Assembly (NCBI GenBank): GCA_966080355.1
Contig: CBHROW010000177.1
Coordinates: 1-10,918, forward strand
DNA: 10,918 nucleotides
Origin: Chryseosolibacter sp966080355
Lineage (GTDB): Bacteria; Bacteroidota; Bacteroidia; Cytophagales; Cyclobacteriaceae
Reading direction: 5' to 3'
Below the pieces are notes generated by a model. The model saw only the letters and a list, made by a program, of their open reading frames with translations. It was not told where the DNA came from and did no database searches. This document shows, in pieces, positions 1 through 7,900 of this stretch (the first letter of the stretch is position 1; the number at the start of each line of letters is the position of its first letter). Made by a program: the position numbers and the translations under genes.

Positions 1-1
1 A

Positions 2-469
2 AGAGCATATTATTCTTCACCCGTTGGGGACCTTTTGAGCGAATCAGCAGAAGACAAGATCAGCCTGTTGAACTTTCTGAAAACTTCAAAGATCGAAGAG
101 AACATCACACCGGTTATCGAGCAATGCATACATGAGCTCGAAGAATATTTTTTTCAAGGTCGAAAGTTCTTTACAGTAGAGCTCGAACCTGTCGGATCGG
201 TATTTCAAAAGAAAGTGTGGGACGAACTGCTCACGATCCCTTATGGCAAGACCATTTCGTACGAAGAGCTCGCCATTCGTGTTGGCGATATCAAGTCCAT
301 TCGGGCTGTCGGCCTCGCCAATGGTCAAAACCCGATCGCAATCATTATCCCGTGCCATCGTGTGATCGGAAAAAATGGCGACCTCGTGGGCTATGGCGGA
401 GGCCTCGATACAAAAACATGGTTGCTTCAGCACGAAGGCGCATTTTCCGAACAGCTTAAATTATTTTGA
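2..469 (+). CDS. ogt: Methylated-DNA--protein-cysteine methyltransferase, 5' end outside window
   Basis: Suicide DNA-repair protein that moves the alkyl group from O6-alkylguanine (and O4-alkylthymine) to its own cysteine; cytoplasmic. The reading frame is open from base 2. The residues before the first possible start (a TTG at 35) read YYSSPVGDLL, which resembles the first N-terminal strand of this family, so the real start lies upstream and the TTG is probably not used. About 155 residues are visible; E. coli Ogt has about 171, so few are missing. Visible motifs are the helix-turn-helix region with the arginine finger (RAVGLANGQNP), the active site PCHRVI with the acceptor Cys codon at 353-355, and the downstream GYGGGL..K..LL..E signature. 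All key residues are present, so it looks functional. The stop is 21 nt before kynU, which suggests co-transcription. Identification is by motif; the choice of ogt over ada C-terminal or adaB-type names is not certain. Confidence 0.9.
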   Translation, partial: RAYYSSPVGDLLSESAEDKISLLNFLKTSKIEENITPVIEQCIHELEEYFFQGRKFFTVELEPVGSVFQKKVWDELLTIPYGKTISYEELAIRVGDIKSIRAVGLANGQNPIAIIIPCHRVIGKNGDLVGYGGGLDTKTWLLQHEGAFSEQLKLF

Positions 470-490
470 CATTCCTTTTATTTTTGCCGC

Positions 491-1762
491 ATGAAGTTTC
501 AAAACTCACTTGCGTTTGCACGATCGCTGGACAAAGCTGATCCGTTAAAAAACTACCGGAATCAATTTTTCATTCCCAAAGCAGATGGTAAACCTGTGAT
601 CTATCTTACGGGAAATTCACTCGGGCTCCAGCCGAAATCGACAAAAACATTTGTAAATGAAGAGTTATCGGACTGGGCAACATTGGGCGTTGAAGGTCAC
701 GAGCATTCACGAAGGCCCTGGTTAACCTATCACAAGCTCACAAAAAAAAGCCTCGCTAAAATTGTTGGCGCTAACCCGTCTGAAGTAGTTGCCATGAATC
801 AACTGACCGTCAATCTTCATTTGATGATGGTGTCGTTTTACCGGCCAACAGCCAAGCGATACAAGATCATTGCAGAAGCGGGAGCGTTTTCTTCCGATCA
901 ATATGCATTTGAATCGCAGCTGAAATTTCACAGCCTCGATCCTCAACAGGCACTGATTGAGATCAAACCACGTTATGGTGAAACAAATCTGCGAACCGAA
1001 GATATCGTTCGCACCATCCGCGAACATGCTGATGAGCTTGCGTTGGTAATATTCTCGGGTGTTCAATACTACAGCGGACAATTTTTCAATATTAAAGCCA
1101 TTACCGCTGCCACACACGAAGCTGGCGCCATCGCGGGCTTCGATCTGGCGCACGCAGTGGGAAATGTTACGTTACAATTGCACGATGACAATGTTGATTT
1201 TGCCGTGTGGTGCAGTTACAAATATTTGAATTCAGGTCCCGGAGGAATTGCAGGCGCATTTGTTCATGAGCGTCATGCGAAAGATTTCGAGCTACCGCGA
1301 TTCTCAGGCTGGTGGGGTCACAACGAACAAGAGCGTTTTCAGATGAAGAAAGGATTCAAGCCGCTCGAAGGAGTCGATGGATGGCAGCTTTCTAATTTTC
1401 CGATACTTTCAGGCGCTGCTCACCTGGCATCACTTGCAATTTTCGATGAGGCAGGTATGAAAAGCTTGAGGAAAAAAAGTGTTCAGCTTACGGGCTTCCT
1501 CGAGTTTCTGCTGCGGACCATTGACCCCGATCAAACCCATGTCGGCATATTAACGCCCACGAACCCGGATGAGCGAGGTTGTCAGCTTTCGCTTTTCGTT
1601 CACGAGAACGGCAGAAAGGTTTTTCAAAAGTTGACCAGAGCTGGAGTGATTGCCGACTGGCGCGAACCTGGCGTAATTCGCGTTGCACCGGTGCCCCTTT
1701 ATAATACTTTTGAAGACGTCTTTAAATTTTCGCAGATTTTTCAAAAAGCGCTGGGTTTATAA
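491..1762 (+). CDS. kynU: Kynureninase
   Basis: PLP-dependent hydrolase that cleaves 3-hydroxykynurenine (or kynurenine) to 3-hydroxyanthranilate (or anthranilate) plus alanine; cytoplasmic. Its 423 residues are close to the usual family length. It has the fold-type I aminotransferase layout: the N-terminal LTGNSLGLQP motif (about 39-48), the PLP-binding FDLAHAVGN with Asp218 and His221, and CSYKYLNSGPGG with the Schiff-base Lys244. The 26-residue spacing from Asp to Lys equals that of the human enzyme (Asp250, Lys276). The aromatic GWWGH motif and the C-terminal WREPGVIRVAP with Arg397, which is expected to bind the substrate carboxylate, are also present. No residue appears missing. The ATG at 491 gives the normal N-terminus. 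There is no Shine-Dalgarno sequence, as is common in Bacteroidota. It lies between the ogt-like gene and kmo (9 nt), and pairing with kmo implies 3-hydroxykynurenine as the physiological substrate, feeding quinolinate and NAD synthesis (inference). Confidence 0.97.
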   Translation: MKFQNSLAFARSLDKADPLKNYRNQFFIPKADGKPVIYLTGNSLGLQPKSTKTFVNEELSDWATLGVEGHEHSRRPWLTYHKLTKKSLAKIVGANPSEVVAMNQLTVNLHLMMVSFYRPTAKRYKIIAEAGAFSSDQYAFESQLKFHSLDPQQALIEIKPRYGETNLRTEDIVRTIREHADELALVIFSGVQYYSGQFFNIKAITAATHEAGAIAGFDLAHAVGNVTLQLHDDNVDFAVWCSYKYLNSGPGGIAGAFVHERHAKDFELPRFSGWWGHNEQERFQMKKGFKPLEGVDGWQLSNFPILSGAAHLASLAIFDEAGMKSLRKKSVQLTGFLEFLLRTIDPDQTHVGILTPTNPDERGCQLSLFVHENGRKVFQKLTRAGVIADWREPGVIRVAPVPLYNTFEDVFKFSQIFQKALGL

Positions 1763-1771
1763 ACTGATGGC

Positions 1772-3100
1772 ATGAGCAAGAATATAGCAATAATCGGAGC
1801 AGGATTGGTCGGTTCACTCCTCGCCATCTATCTTTCAAAACGCGGAAATAAAGTAACGCTCTTCGAAAGACGGGGAGACATGCGCAAAGGCGGAGCAGAA
1901 GCCGGACGGTCTATCAACCTCGCATTGAGTACCCGCGGAATTCGCGCACTAGAAGAAGTTGGACTTGCCGAAGAGCTTAAGCGTGTAGCCATACCGATGG
2001 AAGGAAGGATGATGCACAATCTTCAAGGCAATCTCACCTTTCAACCTTACGGGAAAGAAGGCCAGTATATTAACTCGATTTCGCGAAGTAACCTCAACAT
2101 CGTTTTAATGAACGAAGCCGAGCGATGCGGAGCTACAATAGAATTCAATCACCGTTGTTCCGGTATCGACTTTGAAAAAACGGAAGTAACATTTCAAGCC
2201 CAGTCGGGTCAACAAATCAAAAAATTCGATCACATCGCAGGTGCAGATGGCGCCTTCTCCGCGGTGCGTTGGGCGATGCAGATCACCGACCGTTTTAATT
2301 TCTCGCAGCATTACCTCGAGCACGGTTATAAAGAACTGACAATTCCCGCAGGAGCTGGCAGTACCTTTCAGCTCGAAAAAAATGCGCTGCACATTTGGCC
2401 GCGTGAAAGTTACATGATGATCGCGCTGCCGAATCCCGATGGCAGTTTTACTTGCACATTGTTTTTTCCGTTTGAAGGAAACCCGTCATTCAAAACACTG
2501 CAGACCGATCAGGACATCCGCATATTTTTTGAAAGCGTTTTCCCGGATGCCGTAAAGCTCATCCCGGATCTGATAAACGATTTCAAGACAAATCCCACAT
2601 CATCACTGGTCACGGTGAAATGTTTTCCCTGGGTGCGCAACAACACGTTCCTCATTGGCGATGCAGCTCACGGCATTGTTCCGTTCTATGGCCAAGGCAT
2701 GAATGCTGGTTTTGAAGATTGCCGTATTCTGAATGAACTGCTCATCAAACACAATGACTTGTGGGAAAAAGTTCTACCTGAATTCCAATCTATTCGTAAG
2801 CCAGATACTGAGGCCATAGCACAGCTTGCGTTCGATAACTTCGTTGAAATGCGCGACCTCGTTGCCGATGCAGACTTCCTCCTAAGAAAAAAGATCGAAG
2901 CGAAACTCCATCAACTTTTTCCCGATCGCTGGATCCCGCTTTACGCGATGGTGACCTTCCATGACAATATCCGCTACTCCGATGCCTACAACACCGGGCT
3001 CAAGCAAAGAAAGATCATGGATGAAGTGATGAAAAGAGAGAATATTTTTCAGCAGTGGGAGAATCTGGATTACGCTGCGATCGTGGACAAGCTGCGGTAA
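1772..3100 (+). CDS. kmo: Kynurenine 3-monooxygenase
   Basis: FAD- and NADPH-dependent aromatic hydroxylase converting L-kynurenine to 3-hydroxykynurenine. The product is 442 residues, slightly shorter than the Pseudomonas (about 461) and human (486) enzymes. Visible features are the Rossmann FAD motif G9-A-G11-L-V-G14 with Glu32 closing the fold; GRSINLALS (45-53); Arg79 and Tyr93, spaced exactly as human Arg85 and Tyr99, which bind the kynurenine carboxylate; the GADGAFSAVR motif (about 157-166); and the second FAD motif GDAAHG starting at 296, followed by VPFYGQGMNAGFEDC. The C-terminal section with FVEMRDLV and IPLYAMVTFHDNIRY matches the KMO-specific tail rather than other hydroxylases. 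The ATG at 1772 is 9 nt after the kynU stop, so translation is probably coupled within one operon. Its stop (3098-3100) is 2 nt before the heptad repeat, and no strong intrinsic terminator follows. The human enzyme has a membrane anchor; I see no clear membrane segment here. Confidence 0.96.
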   Translation: MSKNIAIIGAGLVGSLLAIYLSKRGNKVTLFERRGDMRKGGAEAGRSINLALSTRGIRALEEVGLAEELKRVAIPMEGRMMHNLQGNLTFQPYGKEGQYINSISRSNLNIVLMNEAERCGATIEFNHRCSGIDFEKTEVTFQAQSGQQIKKFDHIAGADGAFSAVRWAMQITDRFNFSQHYLEHGYKELTIPAGAGSTFQLEKNALHIWPRESYMMIALPNPDGSFTCTLFFPFEGNPSFKTLQTDQDIRIFFESVFPDAVKLIPDLINDFKTNPTSSLVTVKCFPWVRNNTFLIGDAAHGIVPFYGQGMNAGFEDCRILNELLIKHNDLWEKVLPEFQSIRKPDTEAIAQLAFDNFVEMRDLVADADFLLRKKIEAKLHQLFPDRWIPLYAMVTFHDNIRYSDAYNTGLKQRKIMDEVMKRENIFQQWENLDYAAIVDKLR

Positions 3101-3102
3101 AT

Positions 3103-3273
3103 GTTCACAGTTGACGGTTCACAGTTCATTGCCAGCATCACAGTTGACGATTGACGGTTCAAAATAATCGGCACTCTACACATCGCTTAACTATTAGGCG
3201 AATCGTTCCAATCAAAGTGACGCCAGACAATATCTGTTGCGCAACTGTGAACGGTCATCTGTTAACCGTGAAC
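3103..3273. repeat. Inverted pair of 28-bp blocks built from degenerate 7-bp units (intergenic element)
   Basis: The gap between the converging kmo and transglycosylase genes holds three 28-bp blocks, each made of four 7-bp units close to GTTSACR. Block 1 is 3103-3130, with units starting at 3103, 3110, 3117 and 3124. Block 2 is 3136-3163, with units starting at 3136, 3143, 3150 and 3157. Block 3 is 3246-3273 on the opposite strand. By hand count, blocks 1 and 2 match at 21 of 28 positions, and block 1 matches inverted block 3 at 20 of 28. The exact 10-mer GTTCACAGTT at 3103-3112 and 3117-3126 has its reverse complement at 3243-3252. The core between the blocks (3164-3245) shows no gene. The element starts 2 nt after the kmo stop and ends against the stop codon of the opposite gene. 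It could be a dispersed intergenic repeat or help bidirectional termination; its function is unknown. Confidence 0.75.
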
Positions 3274-4710
3274 TTAAGAAGCAATATGAATTCTATACTC
3301 CTCATACCGCTCGAGAATTTCCCGAACATAATTCACCGGCTCTTCGCATTTGCAATAGCCGGCAACTACCACGGGGTCGCGGTAAAATTTAGGATCTGAT
3401 TTTTTAATGAGGTAGTATTCCACGCTTTCGTTCCAAACGTTCGGATCCTTGCCGTGCTTTTCTGCGAGCTTGCGTGCATCGATGATATGAGAAAGACCTG
3501 CGTTATAAGAGGCGAGCACAAACTTCAGCCGCTCATTTGGCTAGGTGACGCGTTTGCTCCAGTAATTGTCGAGATATTTCAAATACCCAACACCAGCTTT
3601 CAAACTTTGCCGAGGGTCATCCAGGTTTTTCGCGCCAAAATGCTTCGCAGTGCTGGGCATGAGCTGCATCAAGCCGCGCGCTCCCGCCCATGATTCGCCT
3701 TGAGGCAAAAAATGAGATTCCTGGTAAACCAGCGAAGCCAGCAATCGCCAATCCCAACCCAGTTGTTGCGCTCCAATTTTTATCAACGAATCAAAAGGAG
3801 AAAGTTTGTTTCCCCCGATGGATGAGTAGTCACTTTGCATGCGACTTAACGATGTACGCGGGCTTTTGAAGTATCTATTGTAGATCACCATGAAGGTTGC
3901 TTCTTTCTTCACTCTTCCAATCCAGTTGTTAATGGCTCCCAGGAGTTTCGGAGAGTTTTTCCGTGTCGCCCAGGCTACCTGCTGCATCACGCTGATCGGT
4001 GTGTTGATGTCGAGATTCGGATAATACGAGGCATTTACGCTCGCCATCATATGATCTGAAACGGTATATGGAATTTCACCCAGCGCAACCTTTCGGATCA
4101 GCGATTCACTTTCTGCGGAGGCTGTGTCGAGTTTAATGTTGATGTCTCCGCCAATTTCCTCCGATAAATTCTTCAATCGCAGTTCAAAACTTGTTCCTGG
4201 CAATACGTAAACATCTTTGCCGACAAGGTCAACCGGGTTTCGGATCAACTGATCTTCAATATCATCAACGCCCATTCGTCTCCAATTTTCCGGCTTACGC
4301 TGAACGAGCACCTGATACGTATTGAAATGTGCGCGTGTAAAACTGATGTAGCCCGTTCTGTCTTTGGTTACGGTGAGCGGAAATGCGAGAATATCACCTT
4401 CACCGGTGTTCAGCTGGTCGATTGCTCGCTCAACACCTGACGTGACTTTTATTTTCAAGTCGACATTGAGATCTTTGGCCAACAGGTTGAGCAATTCATA
4501 CTCGTAGCCCATCGGCTGACCTTTGTAAATGAAATAACTGATCGAATTGTTGTCAACAAGAACGTTGATGTATCCCCGCTGACGAATTGCATCCAGGTCA
4601 ATTTCAACTTCAGGATCAGCGGTGAAATTAACCGGCTGCGATTGCTGGCAGGAGACCAGGATGATCAAAAAAAGGCCTACAGACGGTAAAAAACGAAGCT
4701 TTGCCAACAT
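3274..4710 (-). pseudogene. mltF: MltF-like membrane-bound lytic transglycosylase, interrupted by an in-frame TAG
   Basis: Family role: a periplasm-facing lipoprotein that cleaves the MurNAc-GlcNAc bond of peptidoglycan, with an N-terminal type-3 solute-binding domain and a C-terminal SLT domain. The preferred start is the ATG at 4710-4708, giving a 21-residue lipoprotein signal ending LVSC with the lipidated Cys21; a TTG at 4749 would only add 13 residues with no signal-like character. The solute-binding domain spans about residues 40-270. The SLT domain shows the catalytic Glu331 in YQESHF and GLMQLMPSTA at 346-355. At codon 390 the frame meets TAG (3543-3541). The same frame then continues for 88 codons, including the SLT motif LASYNAG (399-405) and a conserved-looking tail ending at the TAA at 3276-3274. 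Termination at TAG would leave the SLT fold incomplete and probably inactive. Without the TAG this would be a normal 478-479-residue protein. Nonsense mutation, sequencing error or suppression are all possible. Confidence 0.88.
3541..3543 (-). other. In-frame amber codon disrupting the lytic transglycosylase gene
   Basis: On the minus strand the codons read W S K R V T, then TAG, then P N E R L K F V L A S Y N A G. Frame is kept across the TAG, so this is a point nonsense change and not a frameshift. A single CAG-to-TAG transition (Gln) or an AAG or GAG change would restore the gene. A GTG at 3519-3517 could serve as a restart only in principle, since the fragment would lack an export signal and the catalytic Glu. 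Confidence 0.9.
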
Positions 4711-4719
4711 CACAGGATA

Positions 4720-4750
4720 CAAATTACTAAAGCTGAAATCAGAAAGCAAA
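4720..4750 (-). promoter_or_regulatory. Candidate Bacteroidota-type promoter for the lytic transglycosylase gene
   Basis: On the minus strand TTTG (4750-4747) is followed after 20 nt by TAATTTG (4726-4720). This resembles the Bacteroidota primary-sigma pattern of a -33 TTG and a -7 TAnnTTTG, with one base fewer inside the -7 element. It lies 9 nt before the ATG at 4710, so the transcript would have a very short leader. The alternative TTG start at 4749-4747 is itself part of the -33 element, which favours the ATG at 4710. The match is imperfect and read by eye only. Confidence 0.35.
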
Positions 4751-4899
4751 ACGCTGCAGGTGAAAGCGGATAGCGTGAGCGTTCATAGGGCATGCACCCT
4801 CGTAGTTCGTGGTCACCATTTTTTTACTTAGGATACGAAAATTCTTCACGCTTGCTCCGTGATTTTCAGTCCGGTCATATCCAGAAAAAAGTCAGCAAC

Positions 4900-4929
4900 A
4901 AAAAAAACCCGCCTCAAGAGAAGCGGGTT
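4900..4929 (-). terminator. Rho-independent terminator of the TonB-dependent receptor gene
   Basis: On the minus strand, 24 nt after the receptor stop codon, AACCCGC (complement of 4923-4929) pairs perfectly with GCGGGTT (complement of 4906-4912) around a 10-nt loop, followed by a run of eight T (complement of 4900-4907). The stem overlaps the first two bases of the T tract. This separates the receptor transcript from the downstream transglycosylase gene on the same strand. Confidence 0.88.
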
Positions 4930-4953
4930 CGCGTATCATGTGTGATGTATCGA

Positions 4954-7900
4954 TTAGTTTCCGAAGATATAACGGAGACCAAGCTGCATCTGCCAGCGTG
5001 AGATCAGGCTGGTGTCATCACGGTATGTTTCGCGGAGCGGAGTTTTGTCTGTCGCATTCAGGTAAGGGTACGTGAATTCAGGAATACCTGACGCATTGTA
5101 TCTTCTGAATGTAAGCAGCGTTGCGCGGTTTTGAGTTTGATAAACACCCCAGTCGGAGTTGATCATGTTTCCAACGTTGAAAATGTCAACACTCAATTGA
5201 AGCGTATTCTTTTTCGACCCGATCTTGATAAAGAAGTCCTGCAACAAACGGAAATCGAGCTGCGCATATACCGGGCGAACTGCACCGTTGCGTTCAGCAT
5301 ACTGACCTCTTCTGCTGCTCAGGTATTTGTCTTGTGAAATATAGGCGTCAAGATCCGCCCATTGATCCGCTGCGGTGTAGAATGTTCCATCGCCATTGTT
5401 GATATCCTGCAGAACGATCTCGCTTTGATCACGCGGGATGTAGATCAGGTCGTTTCCACCACCGCCCGAGTTGTCACCATTCATATCACCGGAGTAAGTG
5501 TAAGAGAAGCGACCATTTGTAGATACTTCGTAGAACAAGCCTACAGTAGTTGCAAAGTAGTTAGCATATTCCTTGCGATAGTTCAAAGAAGCGATGACTC
5601 TGTGTTTGTTAAGCGAAGCGAAATATCCGAGCGTGTTCGCATTCGGATCGCCAGAGACCTGACGATCTCTCCAGATCGATTGAGCGATAGAACCGCCATC
5701 GTTCACGGATCGCGAATCGGTGTATGTGTAAGCAACCATTGCATCGAGGCCCATTGCGAATTGCTTCTTCACTTGCGCGGTAATGTAATAGCTGTAGCCC
5801 TGGTTGGTATTCTTCATCAGGATGGCATCGCTGATGTTGGGATTGATGCGCGTATTGGTTGTAGAGTTAGTAGCACCAGTCGGGACCGTTGGATAGAAGA
5901 TAGGACGATTATCGGCACCTTGTGCGGTTCGAGGCGCGTTGGGCAAGTTGATATTCTGATGATAAACAGCGTTGATGTCCTTGGTAACGGCAACATCCAG
6001 AGATGCGATGAGATTGTCTCCGAAGTTGTGGTCGACTGCGAGATTGGTTCTCCAAACCTGAGGGAACTTGAAGTTCTTGTCTGTCACAGCCAGGTTATAA
6101 GTCGCGCTTGGACCGCTTGTCGGAGCTGGGCGATATGCGTTCACATCACCGCTGAATGTAAGTGATGCAAGCTCTGCTGCTGAATATACTTTCGACCCGA
6201 AAAGCACCCCGTTGTTACCAGCCTGGTTCATTATCCAAACGTAAGGCACGCGACCGGTAAATACTCCGGAACCACCGCGAACCTGCGTCATCTGATCACC
6301 GGACACGTCCCAGTTGAATCCGATTCTAGGCGACCATAGCAATTGTGACTTTTGCACTTTGTCCGTTTCAATCGTAGCGCCATCGCGGAAAGTCAATGAT
6401 GCTGCATTGTCATTACGCGGGATATCGGCATTGATCACTGGAACATCTACACGCAAACCAAGTGTTGCGTTGAATTTCTGGCTGAATTGATATTTATCCT
6501 GCGCATAAAAACCAAGTTGGAATGGCTTGATCGTTGCAAGTGGGAAAGTTCCGTCAGGCGTTGCCGAGTAGCTCAACTGGTATGCTGCGATGCGGCCAGG
6601 CGTTCCATTCGCACTCGCATAGAAGTCGGCTAATGAATTGAAGCGATACAAGCCGTAGTAGTTCGGTGAGAATCCGTTCTCGAACTTGTAGATCTCGTTA
6701 TATGTACCGACCGAGATTGTATGGTTGCCTTTGAAGATATCGAAGTTATCAGAGATCTGAATCACATCAGTGTTCAGGATGTTGTTCGCTGAGAATGGTT
6801 CATATCCAAAGGTGGTCAGAAATCCCCCCGTTCCGTTTCCAATATCAACTGTTGGGAATGCAGGGGTTCCGGTCGGGCTTTCGCGGAAGTCGCGGAAAGC
6901 AGAATAACCGATCTGAAATTTATTCGAGTACTGATTGTTGAAGTTACTATTGAGCTCCAACAGGTAAGAGTCCAGGTTGTTGTTGATACGATAGTAAATT
7001 CCATAGAATGGCATACCCGTTACGCCCGGACTACGTGTGTTGGCAATCGCACCACTCGTGCTGGGAACAACATCCTGGTAAGATCTCAGGTAATTGTATT
7101 TGAATGTAAGCTTATGATGGCTGTTGATGTTCCAATCGAGTTTGATGGCAGCTTTGTCGCTGTCAGTTTTTTTGTCGTATCCTTCATAGGGACCAGGATT
7201 GAAATTGTAATTCTCCTGGATAAATGTGCTGAGTGCATCAAGGTCAGATGCCTGGGCTGCTGATACGTTATTGCCCGACAATCCGGGGCGTGATGCTACG
7301 AAAGTCGTTGCCGGATCGGTTCTGCGTTCTAGTTCATAGTTAACAAAGAAGAACAGCTTATTCTTGATGATTGGCCCGCCAAGGCGGAAGCCGTAGTTTT
7401 TAACATCAAAGTTCGGATAAGGATTCTTGGCGCTGCCGACATGGTCGTTCACGAATTTTTCGTTACGGAAAAAGTGATATACAGAGCCCGTAACTTCGTT
7501 TGTACCGCTTCGTGTCACAACGTTCACACCAGCTCCGGTAAAGCTTCCTTCGCGAACATCGTAAGGGGCAATGCTCGTAGTGATCTGATCAACGGCATCG
7601 AGGCTGATGGGCTGTGCATTGGCCTGTCCACCCACGGTTCCTGAAAGACCGAATGCGTTGTTGAAGAGTGCTCCGTCAACCGTGATGTTGTTGTAGCCGT
7701 TGCTTCTTCCTCCGAAGCTTGTTCCGTTTGCCTGCGGGGTCAAACGTACATAATCATTGAAGCTTCTGCTCAGGGTAGGCAGCTGCGTGATCTGTTTGTT
7801 TGAAATATTGGTCAGTGTGCCGGTGCGATCGCTGTTGATCACAGAGCTTGCAGTAACAGTTACCTCGTTCAATTCAGTACCTGATTCAGACATGGAAAAA

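Noticed and set aside
3103..3273. CRISPR array or insertion-sequence ends
   Set aside because: The units are 7 bp and degenerate, with no spacers of equal length, no transposase and no target-site duplication, so neither interpretation fits.
3274..3519. A separate small minus-strand gene starting at the GTG at 3519
   Set aside because: It is in the same frame as the transglycosylase and contains its SLT motif and tail, so it is the 3' part of the interrupted gene and not an independent gene.
4750..4800. Short inverted repeats AACGCT/AGCGTT (4750-4755, 4778-4783) and AGGG/CCCT (4787-4800)
   Set aside because: The stems are only 4-6 bp, with no T tract and no repetition elsewhere in the window; too weak to call an operator or terminator.
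5362..6165. A 267-codon open frame on the + strand inside the receptor gene
   Set aside because: It is antisense to a well-supported beta-barrel coding sequence, has no recognisable domain, and its composition fits a mirror frame of the real gene.
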